Origin: Isoetes taiwanensis
Taxonomy: Eukaryota > Streptophyta > Lycopodiopsida > Isoetales > Isoetaceae
DNA: 64,000 nucleotides
Reading direction: 5' to 3'
NCBI GenBank assembly: GCA_021234155.1
Contig: JAJEKV010000493.1
Coordinates: 42,798-106,797, forward strand
Part shown: piece by piece, positions 32,350-45,235 of the stretch
Position numbering within the stretch: the first letter of the stretch is position 1
Layout: every line of letters begins with the position of its first letter
Position numbers and translations under genes: made by a program
Notes under the pieces: model-generated
What the model saw: only the letters and a program-made list of their open reading frames with translations
The model's database searches: none
What the model was told of the DNA's origin: nothing

Positions 32350-35300
32350 TGAGCAACAAGAAAAAAAAAAACAAATTGATCTCATCACCCCTGTTTGAGA
32401 ACAACATCTGAGAGATGAAGGCTTTGCTTCGTTGAGTAAAGCTTGCTTCGGAGAGGTGTTTAGTGAAACCATTTGCCAACTGATCTTTAGTAGGGCAATA
32501 GTGACGCATCATAATCCCAATCTCCAAAGGTTCACGAACAAGACAACTTTATATCGAGATGTTTGATTTGCAGATGCATTTTATAGCCTTTGGCATGTGA
32601 AATGCCTCCACTGTTGTCACAAAATAAATGTGCTGGCTTGATCAACACTCCCACATCTTCATACAAGTGTATGAGCCAGAGAAGCTTTTGAACGGTCATA
32701 GTAAGTGCCGTCAATAGAGCTTCTGTAATACTAATATTATTGGATGCCTGTTTCTTTGATCTCCAACTAACTGCATTGTTTCCGTAAAAGGACACATATC
32801 TGGTAAGACATTTTCTCTTTTGCAGATATGATGAAGCCAACCAGACTGAATACAACACTAGCTTAGGATCATGCATATGAGAATAGTAAAGGCCTTTTTT
32901 AATAGTGCCTTTAAGATACTATAGTATTTTCTTAGCAGCTTTCCAGTGTGGCATTTGGGATCAGTCATGAACCTTGAGAGAACTACTATGTAAACAATAG
33001 CAGGTCGAGTATTGTCAACATACAGCACGGCTCCAATTAATAGTTTATATAGAGCCGGGTCCACTGCCTCTTCATCTAATGCAAGTGTGAATGATAACCT
33101 AGATCACAAGGAATAGGAGAGGCCTTCCAATCTGTCATATGAAACTTATTCAGACATGTATTTCTGTTGTGTAAGAAATTCCTTGAGAAGTTTGCCAAAC
33201 TTCTAAGCCAAAACAGTAAAGCATCAATCCTAAATCAGTGACTTCAGAACTAGCTTTTAGGTCTTCCTTTTGCTATCAATAAGACTTGGTGCATCCCCTG
33301 TCATTATGGTATCGATGAGTGGTATCTGCAAACCCAGGAGGCTAACCCAGGAGGCTGCTGCATAAAAAAGTAACTCACCATTGAGAAAAGCACACTTGAA
33401 TTCAAGTTGATAAACATGCCATTTCCTATTGGCAGCCAATACCAAGATAGCTCGCAAAGTGTCCAACTGTACGACTGGTGCAAACACATCACTATAATCG
33501 AATCCTTCTCTTGAGTATAACCTTTAGCTACTAATCTAGCTTTATACGTGGAAACAGTGCTCTGCATGATATTTGATCTTGAAAATCCATTTAGCACCAA
33601 TAATATTTTTGTCTCAAGGTGCTGGCACTAATTCCCACGTTCCTTGTTCAGTCAGCATGTCCAACTCCTCATGCATAACTTTTTTCCAATGCGGATGCTT
33701 TGTAGCCTAGTAACAATTAATAGGTTCTTTTTCAGCCAGTACCTTAGCCAATAAGGCATAATTGCAATGAATATTGGTGAATGAATAATCTATTGTAGGC
33801 AAAGTAGCTATTCAGTAAAGACAACGAAAAAGGAGCAGATGAAGCATCATCAGTTTCAGCAGATTTAGGCCGCTCAATCATATACAAATTAGATGATAAA
33901 ACAGGGGTGGCATATTTACAAACTGAAGGTTGAGGTATTTCAGAAATATCAGAGAGAATGTCTTTATATGGGTTTGATGTGGGAGCCAATGACGAAGGAA
34001 TAAAGCAAATTTGTTTGGGTACTTCAATTGGAATGTAACTATATGTACCTTCTGAGATGTTTGAAAGGTTTATGGCAGAATTAAATATTTTAGCCATAAA
34101 AGGTACAGATGATAAGTCTTGTTGCTCTTCATAGTAAGTATCATCTTCAAGAAGATTGCAAATAGTCTTAAGATAATCAATACCATTCGAACTGTAAAAC
34201 TCTGGAGAATACATTGCATCTTCAACAAAAACAGTTCTTGAAGAGAATGCTTGTTTACGAACTGGATCATAACACTGCCATGCCTTCATATTAGGCGGAT
34301 AACCTATAAAAATAACTTTTGATCACGGTTAGAAAGCTTACTGTTCTTTTGCAATAGTTCCACGAATAAGTGGCATATGACAAACATCCAAAAACTTTGA
34401 GATGTGAAATATCAGACTTGACACCATAAAACTTTTCAAATGGAGAAAGATTGTGAAGTGTTTTGAGAGCTACTCTATTAGACACATGTGCTGTTGTCAT
34501 CATTGCCTCAGCCCAAAAATTTGAAGGAAGCCCCTTGTGTTTTAGCATGCTCCATATCAAATCCATCAAGGTACGATTTTTTCACTCAGCCACTCCATTT
34601 TGAGGATGAGCATGCGGAACTATCAATTGTCTATATACCCCTTTCTTGCCAAGGTAATCTTCAAACTCAGCAGATAGGTATTCCTTAGCATTATCTGTAC
34701 TTAAGGCTTTGATAGTGGAGGAAAATTCGTTTCTATAAATGAGCTGAACATTTTATATATTTCAAAAGCTTGAGATCGAACCTTAAGTGATTATACCCAA
34801 GTATATTGACTAAAGTCATCAACAAACACAAGAAAATACCTGTTCTCTCCAAGAGAAATGGTCGGTAAATAGCAAAATATCAGAATGTACAAGTTGCAAA
34901 ATTGAAACGGATGGATAAGGTAATTGGACTTGCTTGCCCAACCTACATGTGCATGGGTGTGGCTTATGAATTTGAGGGAAGGTAAGTTGTTGACCATTTG
35001 TAACTTAGATGCTTGTGCTAAAACAATAGTAGCTACGTGTCCATATCTGGCAAGCCATAACATCTCAGGAGTTTGTGAAAGCTACTTGGCTGACCATTGA
35101 GGATCTTGTCTTTGGAATTCAAAGATTTAGAAGTATTCTTTTGAATAATATAAAGTCCATCATCGTTAAGACATCTTTGTACTACAGGACCAAGCCACTC
35201 TAGATCAACATAAAGCAATGGATTTTTCTTCATGATATGCAAAAACTCTCCAGTAAACAAGACCAAGAACCCCAACTTCTTGTCAAACTCGCTGACATTG

Positions 35301-35870
35301 AGAAGATTTACTAATAGTCCAGACACCAAAATAACATTCTCAATCAAACAACTCTTCTTTCCCTGTCAAGTGCTTGGTTGCTCCAGAATCAACCAACCAC
35401 ATGTTTGATGCATGAATGTTCTCGGCCGCAAAGTTAAGATCTTGCTTCTCAATATGTTCAATTGTAATATGAGAAAATTTGAAGTAGTTTCTAATATTTT
35501 AGCTATGTTAGACCCTTCTAACTGCTCTTGAGACTTGAGATTTGGCTGATCTTTAACAAATTGGGCGAATGCCTTCTTGAGTTTATGGAAATCTCATTTT
35601 GCATGATCCTGTTCACCACAACACCAGCAAGTAAAGAGTTCTTTGGACTGTGACTTCATCTCAGAACTTCTATAGTTGTAATTCTGATTTTGAGACAAAT
35701 CATGCTGTTGTGTTTTAGAGTTATGAGCTGACACTTGTACATTCTTCTTCTTGATGTTCTTCTTCAAATAATTGTTGTTGTAACTTGCTAAAGGAAACCT
35801 TGATTAATCATCAGACCTTTGACCTCGATATTTTTTATTGCTTTTGTACACCTCACATGACCTCCTATAA
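32350..35870 (-). pseudogene. Copia gag-pol polyprotein, broken
   Basis: In coding order (high to low coordinates): a gag part with a zinc-knuckle-like CWCCGEQDHAK near 35620, followed by a stop where the last Cys is expected; GAG-pre-integrase (LWLARYGHVATI) near 35050; the end of the integrase catalytic core and its tail (LVFVDDFSQYTWV at ~34810, then HVSNRVALKTLHNLSPFEKF at ~34460); reverse transcriptase (VVQLDTLRAILVLAANRKWH at ~33440, with the usual DVKTAFLNG box degraded to ...FKCAFLNGE); and RNase H (NNAVSWRSKKQASNN at ~32760, ending with HLFCDNSGG). The protease block is not recognised. Stops and frameshifts occur between all blocks. Confidence 0.85.
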
Positions 35871-35900
35871 CCAATGAGAAAATTTCTTCTAGTGCCCAAC

Positions 35901-36900
35901 AATAGGCCATAATATGCGTTCCCCTCATTTAAAAGAACTAAAAACAAAGGTTGAATATATTATTATCACAATCAATGAAATGAGCTTACAAATCAAACCG
36001 TAAGAAACCAAATTGTTTGTGCCAGAATATAGATGTTGGCTTCATGATGCATGTAGACATATATTATATGATGTATTTGATAATGCATTGTAATTGCTTT
36101 AGTGATTGTGGTAAAGAACAACATTGTTTGTGACATAAAAAATGACAAAGGATGTCTAGACCTTTATATTAATTTGCTCTAATTTGGATCTTGAAATAAA
36201 GAGATAAATTTAATCCCAACCTAAATTGAATTGCACCACTGAATACTAATGTCACCAACTAGAAATACCTAACAAGTTTTGCCTTGTCAAAATCTTTGCG
36301 GGCAATTTGAACTGCAGTTTGCGAAATCTGCATATCTTGTTTTTCACACTAAATGTATATTTTATTGCAATAGACATAACAAAGAAAAAGTGGATTTCAT
36401 ATCTCAAAGTATGTAATATATACCTCTATTGTAATTAGTAGTTAATGGAGATCGTCCTATAATAAAGGCTAGGTAATGCAGGGAGCATACCTACAAAATA
36501 AACATGAGTGATCGTTTAAGACGAAGATGCCAAGAAGTTAGGGAACGAACCTCCAGAATTAGGAAAATGAAACTTGAAACCATCCACTGGTGTTCTATGA
36601 TGAACAAAGAGTTGGTGCGTTTCCAACAAGTGGCGTAGTGAAGAGATACCACCCTATATTTATGAAATCCATTTCTGTACCAATTCATTAGCACCGAATC
36701 AACAAACAGTCCATTATTGTGCCGCAATGCTACACTAGTGAAACATAATTGTGCAAAGGACTTCCCTTTCACCATCTTACGTAAGAGACATACTATTGGC
36801 ACCAATGTTTTACACCTAGATGATGTCACTAGTCGATGTATCTGTTAATGTCACCAACTATATGAACTATATTGCCACTGGAACACCTCAAAGAGGAAAC
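35901..36900. other. Intergenic / TE boundary, nothing recognised
   Basis: AT-rich, lying between the truncated Copia and the Helitron remnant. The 112-residue minus-strand frame at 36491-36829 shows no domain and may be antisense to the decayed Helitron start. Confidence 0.35.
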
Positions 36901-37529
36901 TTGTCCGACAATCTATTAGTCATCTTGTCAGAGACAGATAATGAGAAATTGATAACACCAATCATACTAGGATCAAAAACATTTTAGGATACTTACTTAC
37001 ACACAATAAGTTTGTAAAGAAGTTCCAAACATTGTATGAAAGGTCTAACTCTCGAACTGGCATTTGTATCCTATCAAGAAATGCAATAATACAATTCTGG
37101 ATTCCTATATGTCAAAAACGACATACTCAACAATGGAAGAAGCAAACATACATGGGTTCTCTGTCCTGGAAGATGTAACACCATTTGGATTAGCTCACAA
37201 CTTTTCAAGCACACGGATATCATAACTACAAACTGAAGAAGGAACCTTACTAGAAAATGCAAGATACATGACATTTGGGTGGAATCGCACTTGGTACTGA
37301 CACAAATTCACCGTCATTGACTCTAGAATCTTGTCTCTTTCCATTCTGATTCCCTCATGGTAATGGTCATCTCAACAAAAATAGCAACATTTATGAATAT
37401 CTAAAGAAACGCATCAGCTGCATGTTCTCCCTTCACACATTGTACAAGCCCTACCTCATGCTCATGTACCAGATATGCCAAGACAACCTTATTGCAACCT
37501 CCCTAAAAAAATTCTACCTTGAAGAGGAT

Positions 37530-37860
37530 CATCCACAGAAGAAGAGGCCATACGACACATTATAAAAGTTTATTGTCCCAAAAACAATACCTAGTAGTCC
37601 ATCATGGCATAGAAGGCACCTAAAGGACTTGCTAGCTATGGTGACAAAATGGGGAATACCATCCTTCTTCCTAACACTAATAGCAGATGAACTAAGCAGC
37701 ACAAGATGGCAGGAGATCAGTGACATAGAGAGCATTGTCAAATCTATAGATGACAGATTATGTTGGACAGATTGCCCAGTAGAATGTGCAATTTTATTCC
37801 ACACCAGATTACCAACATTCATGGGAAAATACATACTATGTGGATAGAACACTGCGTCAT
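37530..37860 (+). pseudogene. Helitron Rep-side (Helitron-like N) domain
   Basis: Reading gives VPKTIPSSPSWHRRHLKDL, LLAMVTKWGIPSFFLTLIAD and FHTRLPTFMGKYI, matching the PSSP...DL-AM---G-P-FFLTLSA-D--W segment before and at the Rep domain of Helitron transposases, which cleave and join DNA strands in rolling-circle transposition. The two-Tyr catalytic box is not seen in this fragment. Confidence 0.65.
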
Positions 37861-39029
37861 CATATATGAGATACAAAATAGACACTCGTTACATGCTCAT
37901 ATCATTTTATGGGTATCAGCTAACTAGATTGAGGCAACCACAAATGAAATAGATGCATTCATACCAGCAGAGTCAGACGACACAGCATCCAAAAGCTACG
38001 AGAACTTGTTAAACAGAAATAAATACATACATGTAGACCAAGTTGCTACAAACATTCTAGAATCACATGATGCAAATATGGATTCCCTTACAGTCCATGT
38101 GATGCACTTGACGCAACTCTTGATGAAGAGTCCCAAAGGTGGGTATATCATAGACCAAGCCTACCACTCCACTCCACAACCCTCCTACTATGGAAGCCCA
38201 CATGAACTTACAAAGGATCACAAATGGAAGCTGGTCATTTTATCTTCTAAAATATGCTGTAAAGTGTGAGCCCTATGGAAATTTAAACCTACAAGGAGAT
38301 GATATAAGAAAGTTGGACATAGAGGGCTTGGATATAGTGAAATGAAAAATCCTATCAGCAATGATCCTTTCCAAATCCTTCTCTCCAACAGAGGCAGCAT
38401 TTTCATGCTTACGAATCCCCTTTATCCACAGATCAGAGTATGTCACCCACATAGACACCTCAACTCCAGCGTCTCGTGTAAAAGTAATTGCAAGAGGATC
38501 AACCCCAAACTTACATGTCGTGGATTATTAGTGGTACGCCAACAACCATGCATGCCTTGACCTTCAAAGATTTCTGGTCATCGTTCGAAGTCATAAAGAA
38601 ACACAGCACTAGGAACTCTGCCTGAACAGATACTTATGGAAATACTATCATAAGAACTAATTGTGTTGTCAGATTCACTGATTACTATCCATTGCACCAT
38701 TGCGAAGAGTTCTACAACATTCTCCGCAAGAAATTCCATTTACAGGAGAGCCACCCTCTTGTCTCCTAACAATACAGCAATGTCATACTTCCATGAGTGT
38801 CAACTACGAGGTTTGATAGAAAGTGAAGAAGACATCCTAAAATATATCAGCATCTATACCGTTTACCACCTTCTAGGCGGGAAGACCAATCCCAAGTGCT
38901 AAATTCAATGATTCAGAAATTACATCCAATCTACGAGTTCACCATAGACACACCAAATCGAGGAGAAAAAAACCAACTCAAGCACAAACATCCATTCCAA
39001 GCGGCAACATTGAAATACCCCAAGGAACC

Positions 39030-39715
39030 TTGAATGGGACTAAGAAATAATATTCTGCCTTTGTCAAATTGCCCAAAAGGAATGTACGTTATTTCTGGAA
39101 CCCCAGAAAGTGGAAAAACTTTCTTAATCAAGCACTTACTCAAACATTACGAAAAAGCTCTTTCTAGTAACAACCAACACAGGGATAGCGGCTTTTGGGA
39201 TATGCAGTGCAACAACACTTCACCAATTACACAAAGAAGTCAATGGCCACAAACAATTTCAAAAAGCAGTATCGGTATCAAACCAACTCAAGATGTTTGA
39301 TGTGCTAATAATTGATGAGATGTCAATGCTCACCGCCTTGTCATTGCACATGATACTAAGACAAATCTCGAGACAACCACCATTACATTGACCAACTCAT
39401 TCGGAAGAAATATCTCTACTTTGTTTGGAGACCATGCCCAATTGTCTCAATATGCCACCATATAAGGCAAGAAAATGAAATCTGCCACGTATGTCCCTTG
39501 TCATCCTCCATCCACTACCAACAAGCACAAAAATACCACCTTCAGCATTCCGTTCGACACTCATCAGACAAAGTCAAAGACTATTTGCATTCCTTGATAT
39601 CATACAGTGAGGGAGCCAACTAATGAAGAACTAATCCATGTACTGAGAGGAAAAATAGTTGATCTTAACTTGGACTTCTTCCCCAATCCCGAACCCTCAG
39701 GTAAAACCAAGTATT
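39030..39715 (+). pseudogene. Helitron PIF1-like helicase domain, broken
   Basis: Walker A reads GMYVISGTPESGKTFLI at ~39080-39129 (GTPESGKT at 39097-39120). After a frame change near 39162 comes LVTTNTGIAAFGI and ATTLHQL, then Walker B as VLIIDEMSML at ~39301-39330, and, in a later frame, LFGDHAQLSQY. These are motifs I, Ia, II and III of PIF1-family DNA helicases. The protein ends early (~39715), so the C-terminal motifs IV-VI are missing. Remnant, not functional. Confidence 0.85.
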
Positions 39716-39720
39716 AATAA

Positions 39721-40640
39721 AGTATAACATAAAGCTCTATCACTATATATTAAAAAAAAAAAAAAAAAAAAGTTCTTTGTTTTTTTTCATGTAGGTTTCT
39801 AAGAATCGAGATGAAAATATCACACCACCATGTTTACATTGAAATTCTTTAAATCATCTACGAAAAAATATTGAACACTTATATTTTTGTCAATTTTCTA
39901 TTCGAACACATAGTTTCTAGTCTCAATCGATATTGTTTAATAAACAACTAAAACAAAATTCTAAGTGTTCAATTAGGTACAATCCAAAAAGAACACAAAC
40001 ATATCACAATATATTCAATAACGTGCAGACCAACTATGAAGAAATATATAGGCCAAACGAGAAACTTAAAGCAAAGGATTTACCAATAAAAACAAATCCA
40101 AACAAGAAAATTGCCCCAAATGTCTGCAAATACAAAGCTTTCGACTGACTACTTCGAGATCGTCATCCTCTATACCACAACCTCGCAAAGGGAAGCACAT
40201 ACAATAGAAAAAAATCTAATTCAAAAGCATCAAGTCATCTAACATGGCTATAACAACCTCAACTCAACTCATAGCAAGTCCAAGAAATACTAGTTCCCTC
40301 TGCGAAGGTGAAAAATCTAATATGTCAAAATAGCATTGTAATTTGTGCCGTCAAAAGAATATGATTTTTGACAACCATTCTATAAAATAGATCATACTTA
40401 GCTCCTTTTAAACACTATCATCTATCTGTGCCTAGCAAAACCATGCTTCAACTGAAATACAAAGGGGAAAAATTAAACACTAATCGCAATCTAGTAATAC
40501 CAAGCCATTTTCTTCTAAAGCAAATTAATTCTAGCATTATTTGTTCTCCAAAGACACTAAGCCTAAATAAAACCTAACCTTACCTTGCTAAAGCCTTCCC
40601 TCTCCTGAAAAAGCTTGCTAGTTTTTTTTTTCTCCTGAAA
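39721..40640. other. AT-rich intergenic with poly-A run
   Basis: A run of about 20 A at ~39751-39770 follows the Helitron helicase. The rest has no supported gene. Confidence 0.4.
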
Positions 40641-40960
40641 AAAAATTGTATTATACAAGCCAAATACCATTTTATTTTACGAGCCGGCCGAGGCTCGGCT
40701 TACAACCTCGTCGGGGCTACCCAAAAAATGACCGCCACGTAGAGAGGAGACGGGCTGCCGTCGAAAAGAACAACAAAGGCAACGCAGCCTGTGAGAATTC
40801 CGACTATTCTGAAAGACTATATGGCGGAAAGGGGTTCTCGAGGCTTCGGAGTTCAGGTATCAGAGGTACGATAGAGCCTGCCTTACCAATTCTCTCTCCA
40901 TGTACAAATTGCAAAAGTTTTAGGGTTAGTTGTCACAGCTGAAAATCCTCGCCTGTAGCT
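40641..40960 (+). promoter_or_regulatory. Upstream / 5' leader region of CDKG
   Basis: GC content rises here (gccggccgaggctcgg near 40684), as expected at a plant gene start. A frame at 40646-40942 is open but has no domain. No TATA box could be assigned with confidence. Confidence 0.3.
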
Positions 40961-43826
40961 ATGGCTCCTGGTCGGCATGCATCCTCTCGTTCTTCAGCTC
41001 CAAATTTTACTTCTGAAAGGGATCGTCGTGATAATGGCTGGGACCAGGAACGAGAACACAACCATGGTAGCAGGGAAAAAAGCAGGGATAGGGATAGGGA
41101 TAGGTTTCGAGACAGAGGGAGCAGGGAGGGGGATGAGAGGGATATGGCCAGCAATGGACCCCTTAGAACCTCAATACGATATCAGGATGAAGAAAATGTT
41201 CCTTCTAGACCAGATTCTGCAATGAGTATCACGTCGTATTCGCCAAGCCAGAGTAGTGGAGGACATAGTCAAGATGCAATTGGGGCTGCAAAATTTGGCA
41301 AGGATAAGGAACCTGGAGAGCTTTCTAGTGGTAGCAAGTCAGAAGATGGTGACTTGAGTCCTGTGCACAAGAAGAAAAGGAAATATTCTCCAATCGTGTG
41401 GGATCTTGATGATAAACAAGCACGTCATAAGCCATCGAAAGTTCCAGAATCCTCTAAATTTGTTTCTAAACAACGGTATCCAGATGGCGCTAAGCCAAGC
41501 AAGGCATCCCCCTCTGAATCCCATCTTATGGCTTCACGGGCTTCTTCCGCTGGGCAAATTTCAAATTCCCCTCAACAACTGGAGAGATTGGAAAGGGAAG
41601 AGCGAGCTAAAATACCTCCACCTACGGTAGATGTAGAAGCTGGTGAGGGGGAACAGGAGCTGCCTCCAACTATAGCAGCATCAAGATGGGCAGAGGAAGC
41701 TCACTCACCCTCGCCTTCACCTGCAAAGTCAATACCTAGTGTTCAGCAGTCTGTGAGCACAGATGGTGGGGACATGGTTACACCTTCAGGCAGTGAATCA
41801 CAGGAAGGCAGTCAAAGGAGCACATCCCCTGAACCTGGTGAGTATGTAAAAGAGAGCGAGACTGTCGAAGAAGAGGAGATAAAGCCAGGGGCGGATGATG
41901 ACAGGGAAATACAAGAAGGCCAGAACAACAATGTTGCGGATGAGGAGTATGAAGAAGACCTGAATAAGAGAGAGCTTATGGAGCTTGACGAGGACGAGGA
42001 TGAGGGACAAGCTGATGAGGAAGAGGAACAGCCTGAGTTAGATCCTGAAAGTGAAGAAGGACCGTTTACACCTCCTCAACCTCAACAACGAGCTATTGAT
42101 ATGCTGAGAGGCTGTAGAAGTGTTGATGCGTTTGAGCGCTTGAATAAGATTGACGAGGGCACGTATGGTGTAGTTTATCGGGCACGAGACAAAAGAACTG
42201 GTGAAATTGTGGCATTGAAGAAGGTGAAGATGGAGAGGGAAAGGGATGGGTTTCCCATGACATCTTTGAGGGAAATTAATGTGCTTCTTTCCTTTCATCA
42301 CCCTTCAGTGGTAGATGTGAAAGAAGTTGTGGTAGGTAACAGTTTGGATAGCATTTTCATGGTCATGGAGTATATGGAACATGATTTAAAAGGGCTGATG
42401 GAAAGTATGAAGCAGCCTTTTAGCCAAAGCGAAGTAAAATGTCTAATGCTTCAGCTCTTTAATGGTGTGAAATATCTTCATGATAATTGGGTTCTTCACA
42501 GGTAAAAACACTTTTTCAATGTCTTTTCAAACTATCACCTATTGACTTTTATGATTGAATCTGCAGAGATCTGAAGACTTCCAACCTGCTTTTGAATAAT
42601 AGAGGAGAGTTGAAAATTTGTGATTTTGGTTTGGCTCGTCAATATGGCAGCCCTCTCAAGACCTACACTAAGACAGTTGTTACACTTTGGTATAGGTATG
42701 ATATCTTTTATCTTGAACGGGAAAACTTTCCTTTCTCTTTCTGCTGTTTTTTAATTTATGATCTGCTCAATGACAGGGCGCCTGAGCTGCTCCTTGGGGC
42801 AAGGAAATATTCTACTGCAATCGATATGTGGTCCTTAGGTTGTATCATGACAGAACTTTTAGCAAAGGAGCCTCTTTTCAACGAAAAATTAGAAATAGAA
42901 CAGATTGACAAGGTGAGTATACATTTATATTTTATCTACTTTAAACTGGTACGATGGCAGGAACATGACCAAAAAATGTGGTGTTTTTCCAAATCTTCAG
43001 GACCTTGGGAACTCCCAATGAGAAGATATGGCCTGATTATGTTAATCTGCCTGCAGTTAAAAAATGCAACTTCAAGAACCATCCGTAAGAGCTCAGTTTT
43101 TCTTTTTTTCATTTGTTTTATGGATCTCAAGGACCACACAAGTGGGGTTTTTGGAGTAGTAAACTCTTATCTTACATTATTTATCCACAATCATAGAATG
43201 GAGACCTTTACTCCAGGAATCAAACTTGGCTGGATCCTCAGTTTATTTTGTCATATGTTATGAATAACATTATTCCTTACTATGTTCTTCTTTCGTTGTA
43301 GGTACAATAAGTTAAGAGAAAAATTTCGATCTACATCATTCTTTGGGCGGCCTCTGCTTTCTGAAAATGGCATGGACCTTCTTAACCGTCTCTTAACCTA
43401 TGATCCTCTAAAGGTGAGACCAAGTCTAAGTATTCTCAAACAAGCCACATGTATTTCGAATGGATATAGGTACATTTATTTTCTGGCTAACAAACTCGAT
43501 TGGAACTTGCAGCAGATCACTGCAGAAGAAGCTCTGCAGCACAATTGGCTGCAAGAGGTGCCTCTACCAAAAATGAAGAACTCATCCCAACCTTCCCTGT
43601 TCGTAATGACCATGACCGGTAAGCCTTTCTGAATGTGCTTTGTGCTTCTACCTTTATGGAAATTCCTACCCACGTTTCCTTCATTTGTCTTAGAAGCAAA
43701 TTAATATTTCATGTCTTCCTCAGGCGCTTGAGAAGGCTGATGAAAAGTCCGGATCCTTTAGAAGAACAGAGAAAGCGTGAACTCCGCCAAGGCAGCGATC
43801 TTGGAACAGGAGGTCTTTTTGGTTGA
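40961..43826 (+). CDS. CDKG: Cyclin-dependent kinase G (CDK11/PITSLRE-like), 7 exons
   Basis: A nuclear Ser/Thr kinase that partners with L-type cyclins and influences splicing and transcription, known in Arabidopsis as CDKG1/2. Exons as read: 40961-42501, 42567-42695, 42777-42912, 42993-43084, 43302-43413, 43513-43618 and 43724-43826, giving about 739 residues. The N-terminus (1-385) is disordered: Arg/Asp-rich RDRDRDR, the box [10 protein letters not shown], and acidic runs. The kinase starts at about 391: glycine loop [11 protein letters not shown], catalytic Lys in VALKKV (~420), cyclin-binding helix PMTSLRE (~432-438, PITSLRE class), [10 protein letters not shown] (HRD), [10 protein letters not shown] (DFG) and [12 protein letters not shown]. 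The C-terminal tail is typical, SPDPLEEQ then GTGGLFG. Start 40961 was chosen because [12 protein letters not shown] opens the frame after a GC-rich leader. Two defects: exon 4's acceptor reads AA where AG is expected, and exon 6 has one base missing near 43582. Confidence 0.92.
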
Positions 43827-45235
43827 GACATTATTTTCATTGGTCTTTAACACTGCTGACTTTGGTTGGCTGTCAACAAGTCATACAACACTAGTTCAAT
43901 TCAAGATTCAGAAGATTTCATGAATATTAGAGAAACCATCAGAGTCCTATGAATGTGATATAAGCTGTCAATGGTTCGGGAGTTGTATACAAGCATTAAT
44001 ATCAGAATATAATAATCGATTAACGTTCCCTTGCCTTGTGATATAATCTGTCAATGGTTGGCTCTTGTATAGCATAGATTTTCATTCAATTGCAGAACTA
44101 ACTGTAATGTGCCATGATCTGAGCTATTCCCAAAATGGACTTGAGCTATTACCAGTATCTACACATTACCTGATTGCGCTAATCACAAAACAGACTTCTA
44201 GTATTCTGAAAGTTCTAAGGGTTTATTGCAGCTATAATTTTTGGGCCACAAGAGCAAAAGCATCTTTGATTTGCTATGGGAAACAATAGGTAGAAAAAAG
44301 AACAAAAAAAAAAGGGATGCAGACAACGCCTGGGATTCATTCCTACGGCACCGCTACCAAGGCCATGACTGTTGCCATGATTCTTGCTCTTTTTTTTGTT
44401 AGCTGTTGTTTGCTGGATGTTTCGGCCATGTTTGGCATGCTTCGCTGTGCACGGTTTCTCAGAGCCCTGCCTATCGGTTTATCCTTCGCTGTGCAAATAT
44501 GTTATGTACACAGTTGACTTCTAAAACGGTTCCAATCACCAATCAGGTTGAAATTAGACTAGAAGGGCTTTGGATTAACATGAGGCTATTGGTAACGGCT
44601 TGAACATGCCAAAAAAATATGAATGCATGGTGAAGCTTTTGCAGCAATGACTTTATATGCTTGGCAAAATGCGAGGGAGATATACACAACTTCACTTTAA
44701 AACTTTCACCTGTGTTTCTCAATCATATTCGACTCCAAAATGTTGCATCAATGGAGTTAACTAGGCATCCATATTTAAACAAAACTATGAGTTGGGATGC
44801 CATAGAGGCTAGAAAAAGGTTACTTCCCCATCATGAATTGGCCAGTATGTTGTTTAGCACGATTGGTAAAGTATCCCAAAGAAGGCGAATGCACGTTGAA
44901 GCCCATTTTTTGGGTTGTTCCGATTTGGGGCTGTTCAGTTGTTGACAAGACTTTGGTTTGTAAAGGGCTTAAAGCGTTTATTAATGTTAAAGGCAGGGAG
45001 AAATGATGCTGAAAGCGAATCTGAATGAGATCCTGCAAAATTGTACCAGTGAAATAATCATTGAAAGAGCAAATTCAGCTGTAATTGCAATCTGTGGCAC
45101 TCAAACAGAGATGTGACAGAGCTCAAAAATTTCGATTCATGAATAGAAATTTGGATTACCCCCTTTTGAGAACCCTGATGCAATGCCAGCCATATTTGAC
45201 ATTTTCCAGTGGCTAGTGCCCAGTGTAAGAAAATA
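43827..45235. other. CDKG 3' flank and intergenic
   Basis: No gene supported except a weak small ORF at 44317. The phrases tgtgatataa...ctgtcaatggtt are repeated at ~43954 and ~44038 (~85 bases apart), a small direct duplication. Confidence 0.4.
44317..44517 (+). CDS. Possible small secreted protein ORF
   Basis: 66 residues, with a hydrophobic segment at ~18-38 (MTVAMILALFFVSCCLLDVS) that looks like a signal peptide, preceded by an A-rich leader. No homolog is recognised. Short chance ORFs with hydrophobic stretches are common in AT-rich plant DNA, so the call is weak. Confidence 0.2.
   Translation: MQTTPGIHSYGTATKAMTVAMILALFFVSCCLLDVSAMFGMLRCARFLRALPIGLSFAVQICYVHS

Larger units (their letters stand above)
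32115..35900 (-). mobile_element. Copia-type LTR retrotransposon, 5'-truncated
   Basis: Minus strand. The 3' end has a polypurine tract (AGGGGGGA) directly followed by an LTR. Upstream come RNase H, reverse transcriptase, integrase, GAG-pre-integrase and gag-like blocks in Copia order (integrase before reverse transcriptase). No 5' LTR is recognised beyond ~35.9 kb, so the 5' end is lost or replaced. All coding parts carry frame breaks, so the copy cannot move by itself. It lies ~420 bases downstream of the PPR gene, in the opposite orientation. Confidence 0.85.
36900..39720 (+). mobile_element. Helitron (rolling-circle transposon) remnant
   Basis: A plus-strand series of broken frames with two diagnostic parts: a Helitron-like N-terminal (Rep-side) domain near 37560-37860 and a PIF1-type helicase domain near 39030-39700. 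No 5'-TC or CTRR-3' hairpin end could be placed. It is followed at ~39750 by a run of about 20 A. Frames shift between blocks, so it is inactive. Confidence 0.8.

Noticed and set aside
36491-36829. 112-residue minus-strand frame
   Set aside because: No domain, and it lies on the opposite strand to Helitron-derived sequence, so it is probably a shadow.
37529-37885. 118-residue minus-strand frame
   Set aside because: It is antisense to the Helitron Rep-side domain, which is the recognisable reading.
39751-39770. Poly-A run as a processed-pseudogene tail
   Set aside because: It follows a Helitron remnant, and no target duplication or processed gene was recognised, so the run alone is not enough.
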